Assembly: GCA_009746045.1 (NCBI GenBank)
Contig: RPFO01001365.1
Span: 1 to 40,425 of the forward strand
Direction of reading: 5' to 3'
Length of the DNA: 40,425 nt
Source: Mesostigma viride
Taxonomy: Eukaryota > Streptophyta > Mesostigmatophyceae > Mesostigmatales > Mesostigmataceae
Positions within the stretch are counted from its first letter, which is position 1; each line of letters begins with the position of its first letter. The notes below the pieces were generated by a model. It was not told where the DNA came from. It saw nothing but the letters and a program-made list of their open reading frames with translations, and made no database searches. Shown here one piece after another: positions 19,801-27,997 of this stretch. The position numbers were made by a program, and so were the translations under genes.

Positions 19801-21125
19801 ATGGGAAACCTCGAGAGCACGCTCCGTGCGTTTGAAAAGTTGACCAACGGCGAGAAAAGGGATTTGTTTCAGCGCCTTTTGTTGGGCAGTGTCCCACTCA
19901 CGGACGATGCTATCAAAATTTACCGCCAAAACCGCCACGAAATCATCCACGTCCGCAAGGATATGGGTGCAGCAAAGGCGAATTTTCGAAGGCTCTCCAA
20001 ACAAATCCACCCTGATAAATGGAAGCACAAGCGGTCCACGGAAGTTTTCCAGGTCATGAGCGGGTGTTTTGAGCTGATCGAGGAACACAAGCTCACATTT
20101 TTCACGTACCTCGAGACCCCTATGAAATCCCATGATCGCCCAGACCCCTGGGAAAGGATGTGGAGTAAGACGCTGGAGGTGTGCATGGACGTGCATGATC
20201 ACAACGAGTTGGACGCGGAGGACTTGGCCGAATTCATCATCTCCGAGGGCTGCAGGTTGGCCTGTGAGGATTCGGTACAGAACTTCCAAGTGGACATGTG
20301 GAAGGGGGTAGAGGGCTACTTCAACGCCCTAAACCCCTCCGACGCCCGCCGCGCGGTCAACATCGTTTCCATGTTGAGGGCGAAGGTCAGCCGCCGCGCG
20401 AAAGTCCCGTCTTATTACGATCTGGTGCGCGACGACATCAAGCAGATGCGCGCGTCCTGCATGTACAACAGGAGAGTGGAGAAGAACCCCGACTACACCA
20501 GGCAGGAGTTCTACAAGGAGTATCCGGACGTGTGCCCGCCGTGGTGGCCGCGCGGGGCGTGCAATAACGGGTTCAAGAAGGCGGCGCCGGCCGCACTCTT
20601 CGCAAAGCCCATGCCTCCCTGCGCAAATGTGCAGAGCTTCAAGCCGCGGTCCTTTGCGGAGTGGATGGAAGGCAGGAAGCGCGTGGAACGCGAGCACGGC
20701 AACCACACGAGGAAGAAGAGGGGCGGTGCGGCATCGACGAACAGGACGAGCGCCCCAAGCGCAAGGCGCCTCGCACGACGGGGCGGTGCGTGTTCGTGGA
20801 TGACGAGGCGGAGGACGAGGACGAGGACGAGGAGGAGGTGGAGGAGGAAGACGAGATAGAGGAGTCAGACGACGGGTTCATTAACGACGAGGAGGAGGAG
20901 GAGGAGGAGGGGGGCATCGCGATGGCGGATGACGTCGCGGCGACTCAAAAAAAACGCAGGGCCGCGGGGGTGCATTCAGACACCGCGTGCTCGTCCGCCG
21001 CCAAGAGCTGCTCAGGGGCGGGGCGGGGGTGCTCGTCCAGCGCCAAGAGCGGTGCACCCCTGCGAAAGTGCGACATTCGTAATTTCTTTGTGCGGCGCGC
21101 GTCTACCGCGTCCCCAAGAACCTGA
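19801..21125 (+). CDS. J-domain protein with acidic tail and C-terminal PIP-like motif, one frame break
   Basis: About 440 residues. Residues 45-95 form a J-domain: a helix with FRRLSKQ, the HPD tripeptide at 70-72 (IHPDKW) and a following helix; J-domains stimulate Hsp70 ATPase. The middle (residues 110-300) is helical and globular with no known family. A frame break near the GGGG at 20720-20723 leads to a basic patch RPKRKAPR, a long Asp/Glu run, a second basic patch KKRR, Ser/Cys-rich linker and KCDIRNFF close to the C-terminus. Without the shift it would end in an unnatural Arg-only tail. Basic, acidic and PIP-like parts suggest a nuclear or chromatin-linked chaperone. J-domain role firm, rest inferred. 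Confidence 0.72.
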
Positions 21126-21291
21126 AAAACCTCTTGCCCTTGTACAGATACCCGCCTACCAGTGCGGCTATGATGATGAAGAACACTACAAGGAATGCCT
21201 TTCTCTCCGCTGGCGTCATTGGCTGCGAAGGGGCGGTGCTGATATACCCAGTCTGTCTATTGGAGCTTCCTAAGTTAATGTTGACCTTCAT
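21103..21291 (-). CDS. Small single-pass membrane protein, 62 aa
   Basis: A Ser/Gln-rich N-terminus is followed by one hydrophobic helix (about residues 32-50: AFLVVFFIIIAALVGGYLY) and a basic tail KGKRFFRFLGTR, which suggests the N-terminus faces outward or into a lumen. Such tail-type proteins are common in NCLDV inner membranes. The leader has an AT-rich TATATGATG element. It overlaps the end of the J-domain gene by 23 bp, convergent. Confidence 0.65.
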   Translation of the reverse strand: MKVNINLGSSNRQTGYISTAPSQPMTPAERKAFLVVFFIIIAALVGGYLYKGKRFFRFLGTR

Positions 21292-21364
21292 GAGTTTTAT
21301 ATGATGTTAATGTAAATAAAGACAATTTTATTCGATCATGTTTTAATTACACGAGCAATCGGAC

Positions 21365-22051
21365 TCAGTCCGACCCCATATCCTGGGCCTGGTCAACGGG
21401 CTCCCTATCAATGAACGAGTAGCCGTGTGGGATGCGGTTGTTAGGGAAGAACTGCACCATCTTCACGATGGGGCTGCATCCAAACTGCTTGTCCATGAAC
21501 CACAGCCTCGGCACCTCGAGGATGACCTGCACTTCCATTCCCTTTTCCAAATCCTCCATTGTCGCCGGCTGCTTGGTGTCATCAAAAAACTGGCAGTCGG
21601 GCTTCCCGTTTCGGAACGGAATGGAGCACTTGAGAGTGGGGGGGTATTGCTCCTTCTTGGAGGGCTTGACCGCGGACGTGTAGAGCTCGTTCACCACGTC
21701 GAAGCTGATCTTCTTGTTGAACCAAATGGTGCTTTTCTCAAAGGACGTGTTTTTGTTTCGCTCGTCGAACGCGGTCCACCGTTCGTAGAACTTGCCGATA
21801 TCCTCTTCCTTGCTGAGGTAGTCATCGAAGCTCAGGTCCAGACTGTACTTTTGCGCCTGCGCCTTTCCCTCAAAACAGCTCACGCCGAATGGGACTCTCA
21901 TCTTCGGCGTCTGGATGCGGATGGGGATTTCCTTCCCGTCCTTGTCATAGTTCAGGTACACCGACAGCCCGCCAGTGGTGGACCTCTTGGGGTCGCGGTA
22001 TATAACCTTCTCTGGGTCAAAGTCCTCAAAGAGGACGATCGTGGACGCCAT
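21365..22051 (-). CDS. Conserved NCLDV protein; candidate single-stranded DNA-binding protein
   Basis: 228 residues, intact. It contains the very recognisable block SVYLNYDKDGKEIPIRIQTP followed by KMRVPFGVS, which recurs in proteins of phycodna-, mimi- and other NCLDVs. It continues with an all-beta-looking core, several aromatic residues (LWFMDKQFGC) and an acidic tail ending DQAQDMGSD. A beta-barrel with an acidic C-terminus fits single-stranded DNA-binding proteins, and I recall NCLDV members being linked to phage T7 gp2.5-like SSBs, but I cannot confirm that this subfamily is the same. Family membership fairly sure; function is inference. Confidence 0.6.
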   Translation of the reverse strand: MASTIVLFEDFDPEKVIYRDPKRSTTGGLSVYLNYDKDGKEIPIRIQTPKMRVPFGVSCFEGKAQAQKYSLDLSFDDYLSKEEDIGKFYERWTAFDERNKNTSFEKSTIWFNKKISFDVVNELYTSAVKPSKKEQYPPTLKCSIPFRNGKPDCQFFDDTKQPATMEDLEKGMEVQVILEVPRLWFMDKQFGCSPIVKMVQFFPNNRIPHGYSFIDREPVDQAQDMGSD

Positions 22052-22146
22052 GTGGACAACTTGCGGACGCTGAGGACGCTGAGGACGCTTGGGATGAATG
22101 GTGGGACAAGGACGAGCGGTGCGAGAACGAGCTCAGATCCAAGGAT

Positions 22147-22755
22147 TCACAGGGGCGGGGGGGTTTTATACCACCTCGTCTGCCCATCTGCCAACGTGGA
22201 TCTCCTCCCCATCGACGTGGATCCCGCGTCACTAGGAGATCCAATTGCCACGTCAGTAGCTGGAGATGTGCGATCAACGATGACCTTGCAATCTGCCAGA
22301 AACCGTCCCAAGGGTGTACGGCCCTTCATGTCATGCACAAATTGGCACACGAGCTGGATGTTGCCTGGGCTGTACTCCGCGTTGGTGTCGATCAGATCCA
22401 TAGCCGCCGAGAGGGGCGCGCGCCGCCCATCCCACTTGTACTCGTGCTGCATGTCCATACCGGTGATCGCGCACTTGCCACCCTGCTTTTCCCACACCCC
22501 CTGCAGGTCTTTGTCGCTGATGACGACCCTGCGCTGGTCGCGGCTCTTCGTGTGTCGCCCCACCCTTCCGAGGAGGTGCCTGAAGTACCCGTCACGCGTG
22601 TTGCGGTACGTGGTCACTGACTCCCTCCTGCACTCGCGGCACAGCCCCGCGTACCTCCTGTTGCGGCTGTCGAACATGTACTTTTCCTTGGTCTGCTTGC
22701 ACACGCCACACACCAGCATATCCATGTGTGCCGCCCCTACACGGTACGTGTCCAT
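22147..22755 (-). CDS. HNH-type endonuclease with N-terminal zinc motif
   Basis: 202 residues, intact. The N-terminus has C-x2-C ... C-x2-C (CGVCKQ and CRECRR). The HNH-like core is GGKCAITGMDM, then AAMDLIDTN, then YSPGNIQLVCQFVHDMKG: the last block holds the N and H of the motif, while the usual DH of the first block is replaced by DL, so the first histidine is missing or shifted. Such proteins in giant viruses are often free-standing homing-type nucleases. The tail after residue 165 is Ser/Pro-rich. It lies 12 bp downstream of the gene at 22768 on the same strand. Confidence 0.75.
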   Translation of the reverse strand: MDTYRVGAAHMDMLVCGVCKQTKEKYMFDSRNRRYAGLCRECRRESVTTYRNTRDGYFRHLLGRVGRHTKSRDQRRVVISDKDLQGVWEKQGGKCAITGMDMQHEYKWDGRRAPLSAAMDLIDTNAEYSPGNIQLVCQFVHDMKGRTPLGRFLADCKVIVDRTSPATDVAIGSPSDAGSTSMGRRSTLADGQTRWYKTPPPL

Positions 22756-22767
22756 ATTTGTTGCCTC

Positions 22768-23994
22768 CTATCCGCACAGCGTGACGGCGCTCACATTGCC
22801 CACGCGGGATGTGGGGTTGACAGTGAATAACATCTGCTCGATCTGCGCGTCGCTTGATGGGGGGGCAGCTGGGTCAGATACGGGCGCCTGGTGGGTCGCG
22901 TGCTTAGTGTCTTTCCCTTTATGGTGGAGACGCAAGATGCACGCCGAGCCCACGGGGTGCGATTTCGGGAACACGGCGCCTTCGTACGCCTTCGGGTCGT
23001 CCTTCTTGAACACCTGCATGCAGGCGGATTGCACCTTGTGTTTCGATTTGGACGAGGGTTCGTCGTACACCCTCGACCGGTTGCTCTTGAGGAACTGCTG
23101 GAGATACGCGGACCTGACCGCGTGCCTGCGCACGACCGCTGCAGTGCACGCTCCCTGCTGGGTGCCGGAAACACTGCTCTGGCCCACGGCGTGCCCCTTG
23201 TTGTTGTAAAACCCGATCGCGGCGTCTCCACCGCTGGACGCCTTCGCCTCCTCGGTGCTCTCGGCGCCTACCATTCCGCGCAAGGAGGCCTCCAAGGTTC
23301 CGTCCATGGCGGCCACGGCGTTCCACACGCGCGCGGGAGTCAACGCGACTCTCGAAACCAGTGGCAGGTGGTCGAGGATCGTCTGCTCCTTGGTCCGCGT
23401 GCACAACATCGTGACCAGCAGGTGCAGGATTTCGACGAGACAAGTGGCGTCACATGGGTGGGGGTCGGTGACTGCGCTTTTCCCTATCTCTCTCCACGGG
23501 ATGGTGGAGAATATGTCCTGCGCGCAGTTGAGCTTTATGGCGCTCGCTCTCTGCTCCGGTGTGAACGAGGAGCCGACCAGGAGGCTAAGGGATTCCCTGG
23601 ACATGTCCGCCACCGAGTGGAAGGGTTGGTTGACGATATCGGAGGCGGCGATGGCTAGCCTCGTCTTGGAGTCGGCGTGCCGCGCCAGTTCTGCCATGCA
23701 CAGGACCCGCGTCACGTTCTCGATCATCTCATCCGATATGAGCGCGCACAGGTCCGCCTTTGTGGCGGTTTCAAGGGACCTGGCAGGGATGTCGTGCTGT
23801 AAAAGGGATGCCAGCTGGACAGCTTGCCCCCTTGTCAGACTGGTCGACACGCCCTTGGCGCATTCGGCGCGCTGTTTGCTGAGTGATTCGTGCCCGCACG
23901 CGCGTTTATCGTTGCAAAATGATTGCAAGTACGCTCCTACACGCGTGCAAGGTGGTGCTTCTCTGGCCGCCCTCACAGCGTCCTCTGTGTCCAT
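22768..23994 (-). CDS. Hypothetical helical protein, about 408 aa
   Basis: Intact. Start at 23994 (MDTEDAVRAAREAPP) is preferred because GAGTATACC lies just upstream; an in-frame ATG at 24027 would overlap the start of the divergent gene. The protein is mostly helical: TRGQAVQLASLLQHDIP followed by TKADLCALISDEM looks like a SAP-type helix-turn-helix that may touch DNA. The C-terminal part has repeated VR-SAYLQQFLKSN and VQSACMQVFKKDD and VGSACILRLHH units spaced about 30 residues, three related short motifs. Family not recognised. Confidence 0.6.
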   Translation of the reverse strand: MDTEDAVRAAREAPPCTRVGAYLQSFCNDKRACGHESLSKQRAECAKGVSTSLTRGQAVQLASLLQHDIPARSLETATKADLCALISDEMIENVTRVLCMAELARHADSKTRLAIAASDIVNQPFHSVADMSRESLSLLVGSSFTPEQRASAIKLNCAQDIFSTIPWREIGKSAVTDPHPCDATCLVEILHLLVTMLCTRTKEQTILDHLPLVSRVALTPARVWNAVAAMDGTLEASLRGMVGAESTEEAKASSGGDAAIGFYNNKGHAVGQSSVSGTQQGACTAAVVRRHAVRSAYLQQFLKSNRSRVYDEPSSKSKHKVQSACMQVFKKDDPKAYEGAVFPKSHPVGSACILRLHHKGKDTKHATHQAPVSDPAAPPSSDAQIEQMLFTVNPTSRVGNVSAVTLCG

Positions 23995-24025
23995 CGCGGT
24001 ATACTCTAAGGATCGGTAAATTTTC

Positions 24026-24313
24026 ATGGAGATACTGGTCGTGCCGTGTGACAGTCTGGACGCGAGCCGCGGTGTTGTCCCGCTGAAGGACATGTCGCGA
24101 CTGCGCGTGGGAGTGACGGGCACGGAGAGGGCGATCGCCACCGTGCACTGTCGCTGCGGTGCGGTGGCTGAGTTCGACCCCGACGCGGAGAAGAAGGGGC
24201 AGCCTATCAACGTGCTGGCTACGTTTGCGTTTCGCCGGCCTATCTACGGAGACGTGCTCGTCAGTTGCATTGACGGGGCGTATGAAAGGGACCACATTGT
24301 TTGGTACGAGTAG
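24026..24313 (+). CDS. Small hypothetical protein, 95 aa, DUF3846-like pattern
   Basis: Begins MEILVVPCDSLDASRGVV and ends with PINVLATFAFRRPIYGDVLV followed by an acidic tail. The 'early strand, then N-x-LA-x-x-x-x-RPI-x-GD-x-L' layout recalls small phage and giant-virus proteins of the DUF3846 type, whose function is unknown. The assignment is a guess from pattern. The ATG lies 31 bp from the divergent gene start at 23994. It ends 2 bp from the end of the convergent VLTF2-like gene. Confidence 0.5.
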   Translation: MEILVVPCDSLDASRGVVPLKDMSRLRVGVTGTERAIATVHCRCGAVAEFDPDAEKKGQPINVLATFAFRRPIYGDVLVSCIDGAYERDHIVWYE

Positions 24314-24315
24314 AA

Positions 24316-25062
24316 TTACTTCTGATTGGATTTGGCTTTAATATTTACAAACTTGTCGAGGGAGCACCCCTTGCTCACCATGGGCTTTGCGCGCTTGAGC
24401 GACAACACGCCCTCCTGTCTGGTCCTCTTGCGGTTATCTAATTCGGTCGCCTTCCTGGACGCCTTTTCGTCCGTCACCGCGCTGTTCTTGACGGAGGCGG
24501 ATTGCGTAAGGGCGTATCGTTGTTTGCTGATGGCGTTTGCGCAATCCACCTGCTGGATTACCTCCATGGGGTACGGCGGCTCCCTCGTCATGTGTATGTG
24601 GGTGTGCGAGGCAGCTCTGAACTGGTCTATGTCCATGTACCCGCCGAACATTTTGAGACACGCTCGCGCAGGGGCCGTCACCACGCCCGGGAACGGGACC
24701 CCTTTGTGCGACTTGTACCACAGCCGCTGCGTCATCAGGAACAGGTGGCTGTTGGTCAGTTCCCTGGACACGCCTCCCTCTCTGGAGTTGTACGCCTTTG
24801 CGCAGTTGAAGGAGCAGAAGCACCCCTTCACGAGGAACCCCTTTCCGTCCTTGTACGCAACCGGCAGAGGGCAGGGGATGTTGGTGAAAGTGTGACAACA
24901 CCACCAGCAAGCCACGTTCGTTGACAACGGCCACTTCTTGTCAGCCAACAGATTCAGCAGTGCCGTGCCCTTGTAAACTATCGGCGCGGTGGGCGCCTTG
25001 ATTTCCAGGTCTGTATCACTGTACACGGAGTGGACGTCGTCGTCGGCGCCCGCGTCGTCCAT
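24316..25062 (-). CDS. VLTF2-like late transcription factor (FCS/MYM-type zinc finger)
   Basis: 248 residues, intact. The N-terminus is acidic. The zinc module is CWWCCHTF at 52-59, then IPCPLP, and FCSFNCAKAYNS at 82-93, the arrangement of poxvirus late transcription factor 2 (A1L) and its NCLDV homologues. It continues with a conserved LKMFGGYMDIDQFR and a Pro-rich PPYPMEVIQQV, then a basic tail. The ATG overlaps the stop codon of the upstream gene (TAATG), so the two are probably co-expressed. With the VLTF3-like protein at 9308 it would act on late promoters. Family call moderately sure. Confidence 0.72.
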   Translation of the reverse strand: MDDAGADDDVHSVYSDTDLEIKAPTAPIVYKGTALLNLLADKKWPLSTNVACWWCCHTFTNIPCPLPVAYKDGKGFLVKGCFCSFNCAKAYNSREGGVSRELTNSHLFLMTQRLWYKSHKGVPFPGVVTAPARACLKMFGGYMDIDQFRAASHTHIHMTREPPYPMEVIQQVDCANAISKQRYALTQSASVKNSAVTDEKASRKATELDNRKRTRQEGVLSLKRAKPMVSKGCSLDKFVNIKAKSNQK

Positions 25063-25817
25063 TATTGTCCCGATGGGATCAGCTTGTCCTGTCGCACTCC
25101 GCTGTTGAGGATGCACCCCTTTGTAGACGGGTGAAACACGAGCGAGCGGCCGTCCCCGCTGATAACCCTCAGGAACCTAGCGTGGGGGGACTCCTCGACG
25201 CTCACTCCCTGTGTGCGCAGGTACTGGACGATGCACCACACGTATTGGCGAATGCCCGCCGCAGCGTAGAAGTCCCTCTCTGGCCCCAGCAGCCACGTTA
25301 TGATGTCCGTGACGTCCGCGTTGTCCTCGGACGAAAACCAGGATCCGAACGACGCGGACAGGACGGAGAGTTTTGTGACCGCGCGGTTCTCGCTCGAGTC
25401 TGCTATCGGTTTAGTAGGCGGGAACGTGACGGGCGTCGAGTCGGCCAGCGAGTACGTGACGACAAACTCCTCGCCGCGGTGCGCGTACGTGACGGCGAGG
25501 GAGATGGGCCCCCCTTCGGCCTCGGTGATGATGTCAAGGTTCATCGACTGTGCCAACTCGTTCCCCGGCGTGCACACGGCGCCTCCTCCCTTCTCTAGCA
25601 GCTCGCAGAATTTGGACGTGACGTGGACCCAGTTCTTGTCGCTGCACGCCACCACTTCGTCCACTTCGTACTCCTGATCGTCGCACTCCAGCTCCGTGGT
25701 CACGATCCGGTTGAACCTGCGAAACGCTAACCGGACGGTGCCGATGAGGAAGAGGAGGTACCACGCGATGGTCTGCAGCACGCACCTGAAGGCGACGACG
25801 ATAGTGGGTGCCGTCAT
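25062..25817 (-). CDS. Membrane-anchored hypothetical protein, 251 aa
   Basis: Residues 5-30 form one hydrophobic helix (CVLQTIAWYLLFLIGTVRLAF) followed by basic residues (RRFNR), a signal-anchor layout that leaves the bulk on one face of the membrane. The rest is mixed alpha/beta with three cysteines in the first half (ELECDDQ, VACSDK, KFCELL). No family recognised. It is the middle gene of a tight minus-strand trio: its start overlaps the stop of the gene at 25814 (ATGA) and its stop overlaps the VLTF2-like start (TAATG). The coupling suggests shared mRNA or very compact gene packing. Confidence 0.62.
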   Translation of the reverse strand: MTAPTIVVAFRCVLQTIAWYLLFLIGTVRLAFRRFNRIVTTELECDDQEYEVDEVVACSDKNWVHVTSKFCELLEKGGGAVCTPGNELAQSMNLDIITEAEGGPISLAVTYAHRGEEFVVTYSLADSTPVTFPPTKPIADSSENRAVTKLSVLSASFGSWFSSEDNADVTDIITWLLGPERDFYAAAGIRQYVWCIVQYLRTQGVSVEESPHARFLRVISGDGRSLVFHPSTKGCILNSGVRQDKLIPSGQ

Positions 25818-26056
25818 CCCTGCGCGTCCGTTGTATTATTGTTGAGAGCAATTTTAAGCTCAACAGAACGCACCTTGGCGCTGTCCGTTACGAAAGTCCC
25901 CTCCACGTATTGTCTATACTTCTCAGACAACGCCGCGCCTTTTTCGTCCAGCTTGTTTATCGACGAAGGTTTCAATGCGAGAGGCTCGGTCAGCGTCTTC
26001 GTGGTTGCTGTCACACTTGAGTCGGATAACATGTCATCATACCACCCCCCGGCCAT
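25814..26056 (-). CDS. Small hypothetical protein, 80 aa
   Basis: First gene of the overlapping minus-strand trio. It starts MAGGWYDDMLSDSS, continues with a Thr/Leu stretch and a helix EKGAALSEKYRQYVEG, and ends with a beta-type segment KVRSVELKIALNNN. No known motif. The start lies next to a C6 run (26046-26051), so the exact N-terminus is uncertain. Confidence 0.5.
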   Translation of the reverse strand: MAGGWYDDMLSDSSVTATTKTLTEPLALKPSSINKLDEKGAALSEKYRQYVEGTFVTDSAKVRSVELKIALNNNTTDAQG

Positions 26057-26265
26057 GTGCGATAGTCACCTACGAGTACCACAAGACAAATGTTTCCTGC
26101 GTGGAACGCGTCGACGAGTACGTGATGCTGTACGCTGTACGCCCCGAACAAGAGGAGCCCCCAAGCCCTTCGTACACTTTGGCAGCGTGCACCCGCTCGA
26201 CCGTTAGTGCGGGACCCGGTCAGCCCTCGCGTGTCGTCGCGCAGGTACCTCAACGGGGTACTTAA
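26032..26265 (+). CDS. Possible small protein, about 77 aa, one frame break
   Basis: An ATG at 26032 (MSSYHPP) leads into the C6 run at 26046-26051; on the far side a frame with GC-rich third positions reads CAIVTYEYHKTNVSCVERV, DEYVMLYAVRPEQEEPP and a Ser/Thr-rich tail to a stop at 26265. It starts inside the first codons of the divergent gene at 25814, which is unusual. No family recognised. It may instead be a spurious frame. Confidence 0.35.
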   Translation, partial: CHHTTPRPCAIVTYEYHKTNVSCVERVDEYVMLYAVRPEQEEPPSPSYTLAACTRSTVSAGPGQPSRVVAQVPQRGT

Positions 26266-26303
26266 CAAAATCGCACGTATCTCTAACGAAGCGGAAGGCG
26301 AGC

Positions 26304-27457
26304 ATGAAGAGCACTCAGCGTGCCATCGTTTATTTTGACAACAACAGCACGACCAAGCCCCACAAGCAGGTCGCGGACACCATGGGTAAGACCGTCCTGT
26401 CGCTGTACGGCAACGCATCCAGCAGCCACGTGCCAGGCAAAGAGTCCCACGATGTGATAGAGAAGGCGCGTGCCGCCGTGGCCAAGGGGGTGGGGGCGGA
26501 CGCGGAGGATGTGGTGTTCACGGGCGGGGCCACGGAGTCCAACAACCTGATCCTTCACAGCGTCCTGGAGCGCGCGCATTGGAAGGGGGTGGTGCTGACC
26601 ACCAAGATCGAGCACCCCAGCATCATCCAGCCGCTCCTGCACATCCGCAAGGTCAGCAGGGGCGCGGTGAAGGTGGTGCAGCTGCCGGTGGACCACGAGG
26701 GGTTTCTGAATATGGACAGCCTCGAGGAGGCCGTGCGCAAGTGGAGGGGGCGGATCAAACTGTGCGCCATCATATACGCCAACAACGAGATCGGCACGAT
26801 CCAGAACTTCGCCGCCATCCGCCGCGCTGTCGGCAAGGATGTGCACATCCACGCGGACACGACGCAGGTGGCGGGCAAGGCTCCCATCGAGGGCGTGCGG
26901 TACATGGACAGCTTCACCGTGTCCGGTCACAAGATGCACGGTGTCAAGGGCATCGGCGCGCTCGTGGTGAGGGGGGGATAGGCGACGTGAAGCCCATGAT
27001 GTTCGGCGGGGGGCAGGAGCACGGGGTGCGGCCGGGGACGGAGAGCCCCCCTCTTATTGCCAGTTTGGCGCAGGCGGTCAGCATGAACATGTCGCGGAAG
27101 GGGCGCAGGGATTGGAAGCGGGTGGTGGCGCTGACGCAGGAGACCAGGGAGAGATTGGAGCTCCTGGGCGCCGTGTTCAACGGGCCGAGCGACCCGCGTC
27201 ACAGGATGGGCAACCTGATTAGCTTTGCCATACCGGGGACAGACGGCAGGAGCCTGGTAAAGCACCTGTCCAAGCACGGCATCTGCGCCAACGTGGGCAG
27301 CGCTTGCTCCAAGGCGAAGAGGAGCCGCGTGCTGCAGTCCATAGGCGTGCCCGAGGAGATAGAAAAGGGCACGGTCAGGATAGGCTTGAGCGTGTACACC
27401 ACGCGCAAGGATGTGGATTACTTGTTGCAATGTTTGAGAGGTTTGTTAAAATCTTGA
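26304..27457 (+). CDS. NifS-like cysteine desulfurase, one frame break
   Basis: About 384 residues, full length for the family. Pyridoxal-phosphate enzyme of aminotransferase class V that removes sulfur from L-cysteine. Visible features: YFDNNSTTKPH start, NASSSHVPG, FTGGATESNNL, TKIEHPSI with His104, ANNEIGTIQ, HADTTQVAG, the PLP lysine in SGHKMHGVKG (Lys210), FGGGQEHGVRPGTE, and the catalytic-cysteine loop ANVGSACSK. The frame breaks in the G7 run at 26971-26977, and homology continues exactly. NifS-like genes occur in several NCLDVs, asfarviruses among them; no IscU-like scaffold is seen in this window. Confidence 0.95.
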
Positions 27458-27460
27458 AAT

Positions 27461-27997
27461 ATGAATGAATACATGTGCATCATATGCGACGTTGGTGCCG
27501 TGCACTACGGCGCGGGCACCGAGCTGTGCCGACCCTGCAAAGACAGGCTAGACCACGTGACGTGCGCGGGGCACTTGAGGTATTTCATAGACGCGTGCGA
27601 GATGTGCGGACTGCACCCTCACGCGGCAGCGGACATGATGCGTGACTATTTGTCTCGCTGGTGTCGCCACGCGGGCGATCTCGTGCAATTCACGGGCGCC
27701 GTCGTGTACTGCGACAACGCGCAGGCCGTGAGCGCGATACTGAACGAGTACAGCCAGAGGAGGCGGTACGACGACGTTGTGGGGCACATCCCGTTTGCGC
27801 GCGTGCTGTTCCGCGCCGGCTGCGTCTTCAAGAGGGCATCACTGAATCGCGCGCTGGGGGAAATGCTTGCCATGCCCCGCCCCGCACCGCCGACGCTGGC
27901 CTTGCGCTGTTATTGGGGGCTGTCCACACGGGACATGGCGGCGTTAAGGGAGGCGGGGGTGTACGCGGCGGGCGTGGTCAGCCAAAGAACTTTCTGA
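27461..27997 (+). CDS. Cys-rich putative zinc-binding protein, 178 aa
   Basis: Starts 4 bp after the NifS stop, so probably expressed with it. The first 60 residues hold CIICDVG, CRPCKDR and CEMCG, three CxxC pairs like a small treble-clef or zinc-ribbon module. The remainder is helical and Arg-rich (YSQRRRYDDVVGHIPFARVL), ending VVSQRTF. No known family. Coupling with a cysteine desulfurase raises the idea of an Fe-S rather than a zinc ligand set, which is only a guess. Its end overlaps the convergent gene at 27978 by 20 bp. Confidence 0.58.
   Translation: MNEYMCIICDVGAVHYGAGTELCRPCKDRLDHVTCAGHLRYFIDACEMCGLHPHAAADMMRDYLSRWCRHAGDLVQFTGAVVYCDNAQAVSAILNEYSQRRRYDDVVGHIPFARVLFRAGCVFKRASLNRALGEMLAMPRPAPPTLALRCYWGLSTRDMAALREAGVYAAGVVSQRTF

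Noticed and set aside
22052-22146. Three tandem GCTGAGGAC-like 9-mers between the conserved NCLDV gene and the HNH gene
   Set aside because: Too short and too common in GC-rich DNA to claim a function.
21425-23209. 594-residue plus-strand open frame
   Set aside because: It lies antisense to three better genes (the conserved NCLDV protein, the HNH nuclease and the 22768 gene) that carry recognisable motifs; the composition is typical of an antisense frame in GC-rich DNA.
26304-27457. NifS as two separate genes (or a pseudogene)
   Set aside because: Both halves match the family with no missing residues around the G7 run, so a sequencing indel is the simpler reading.
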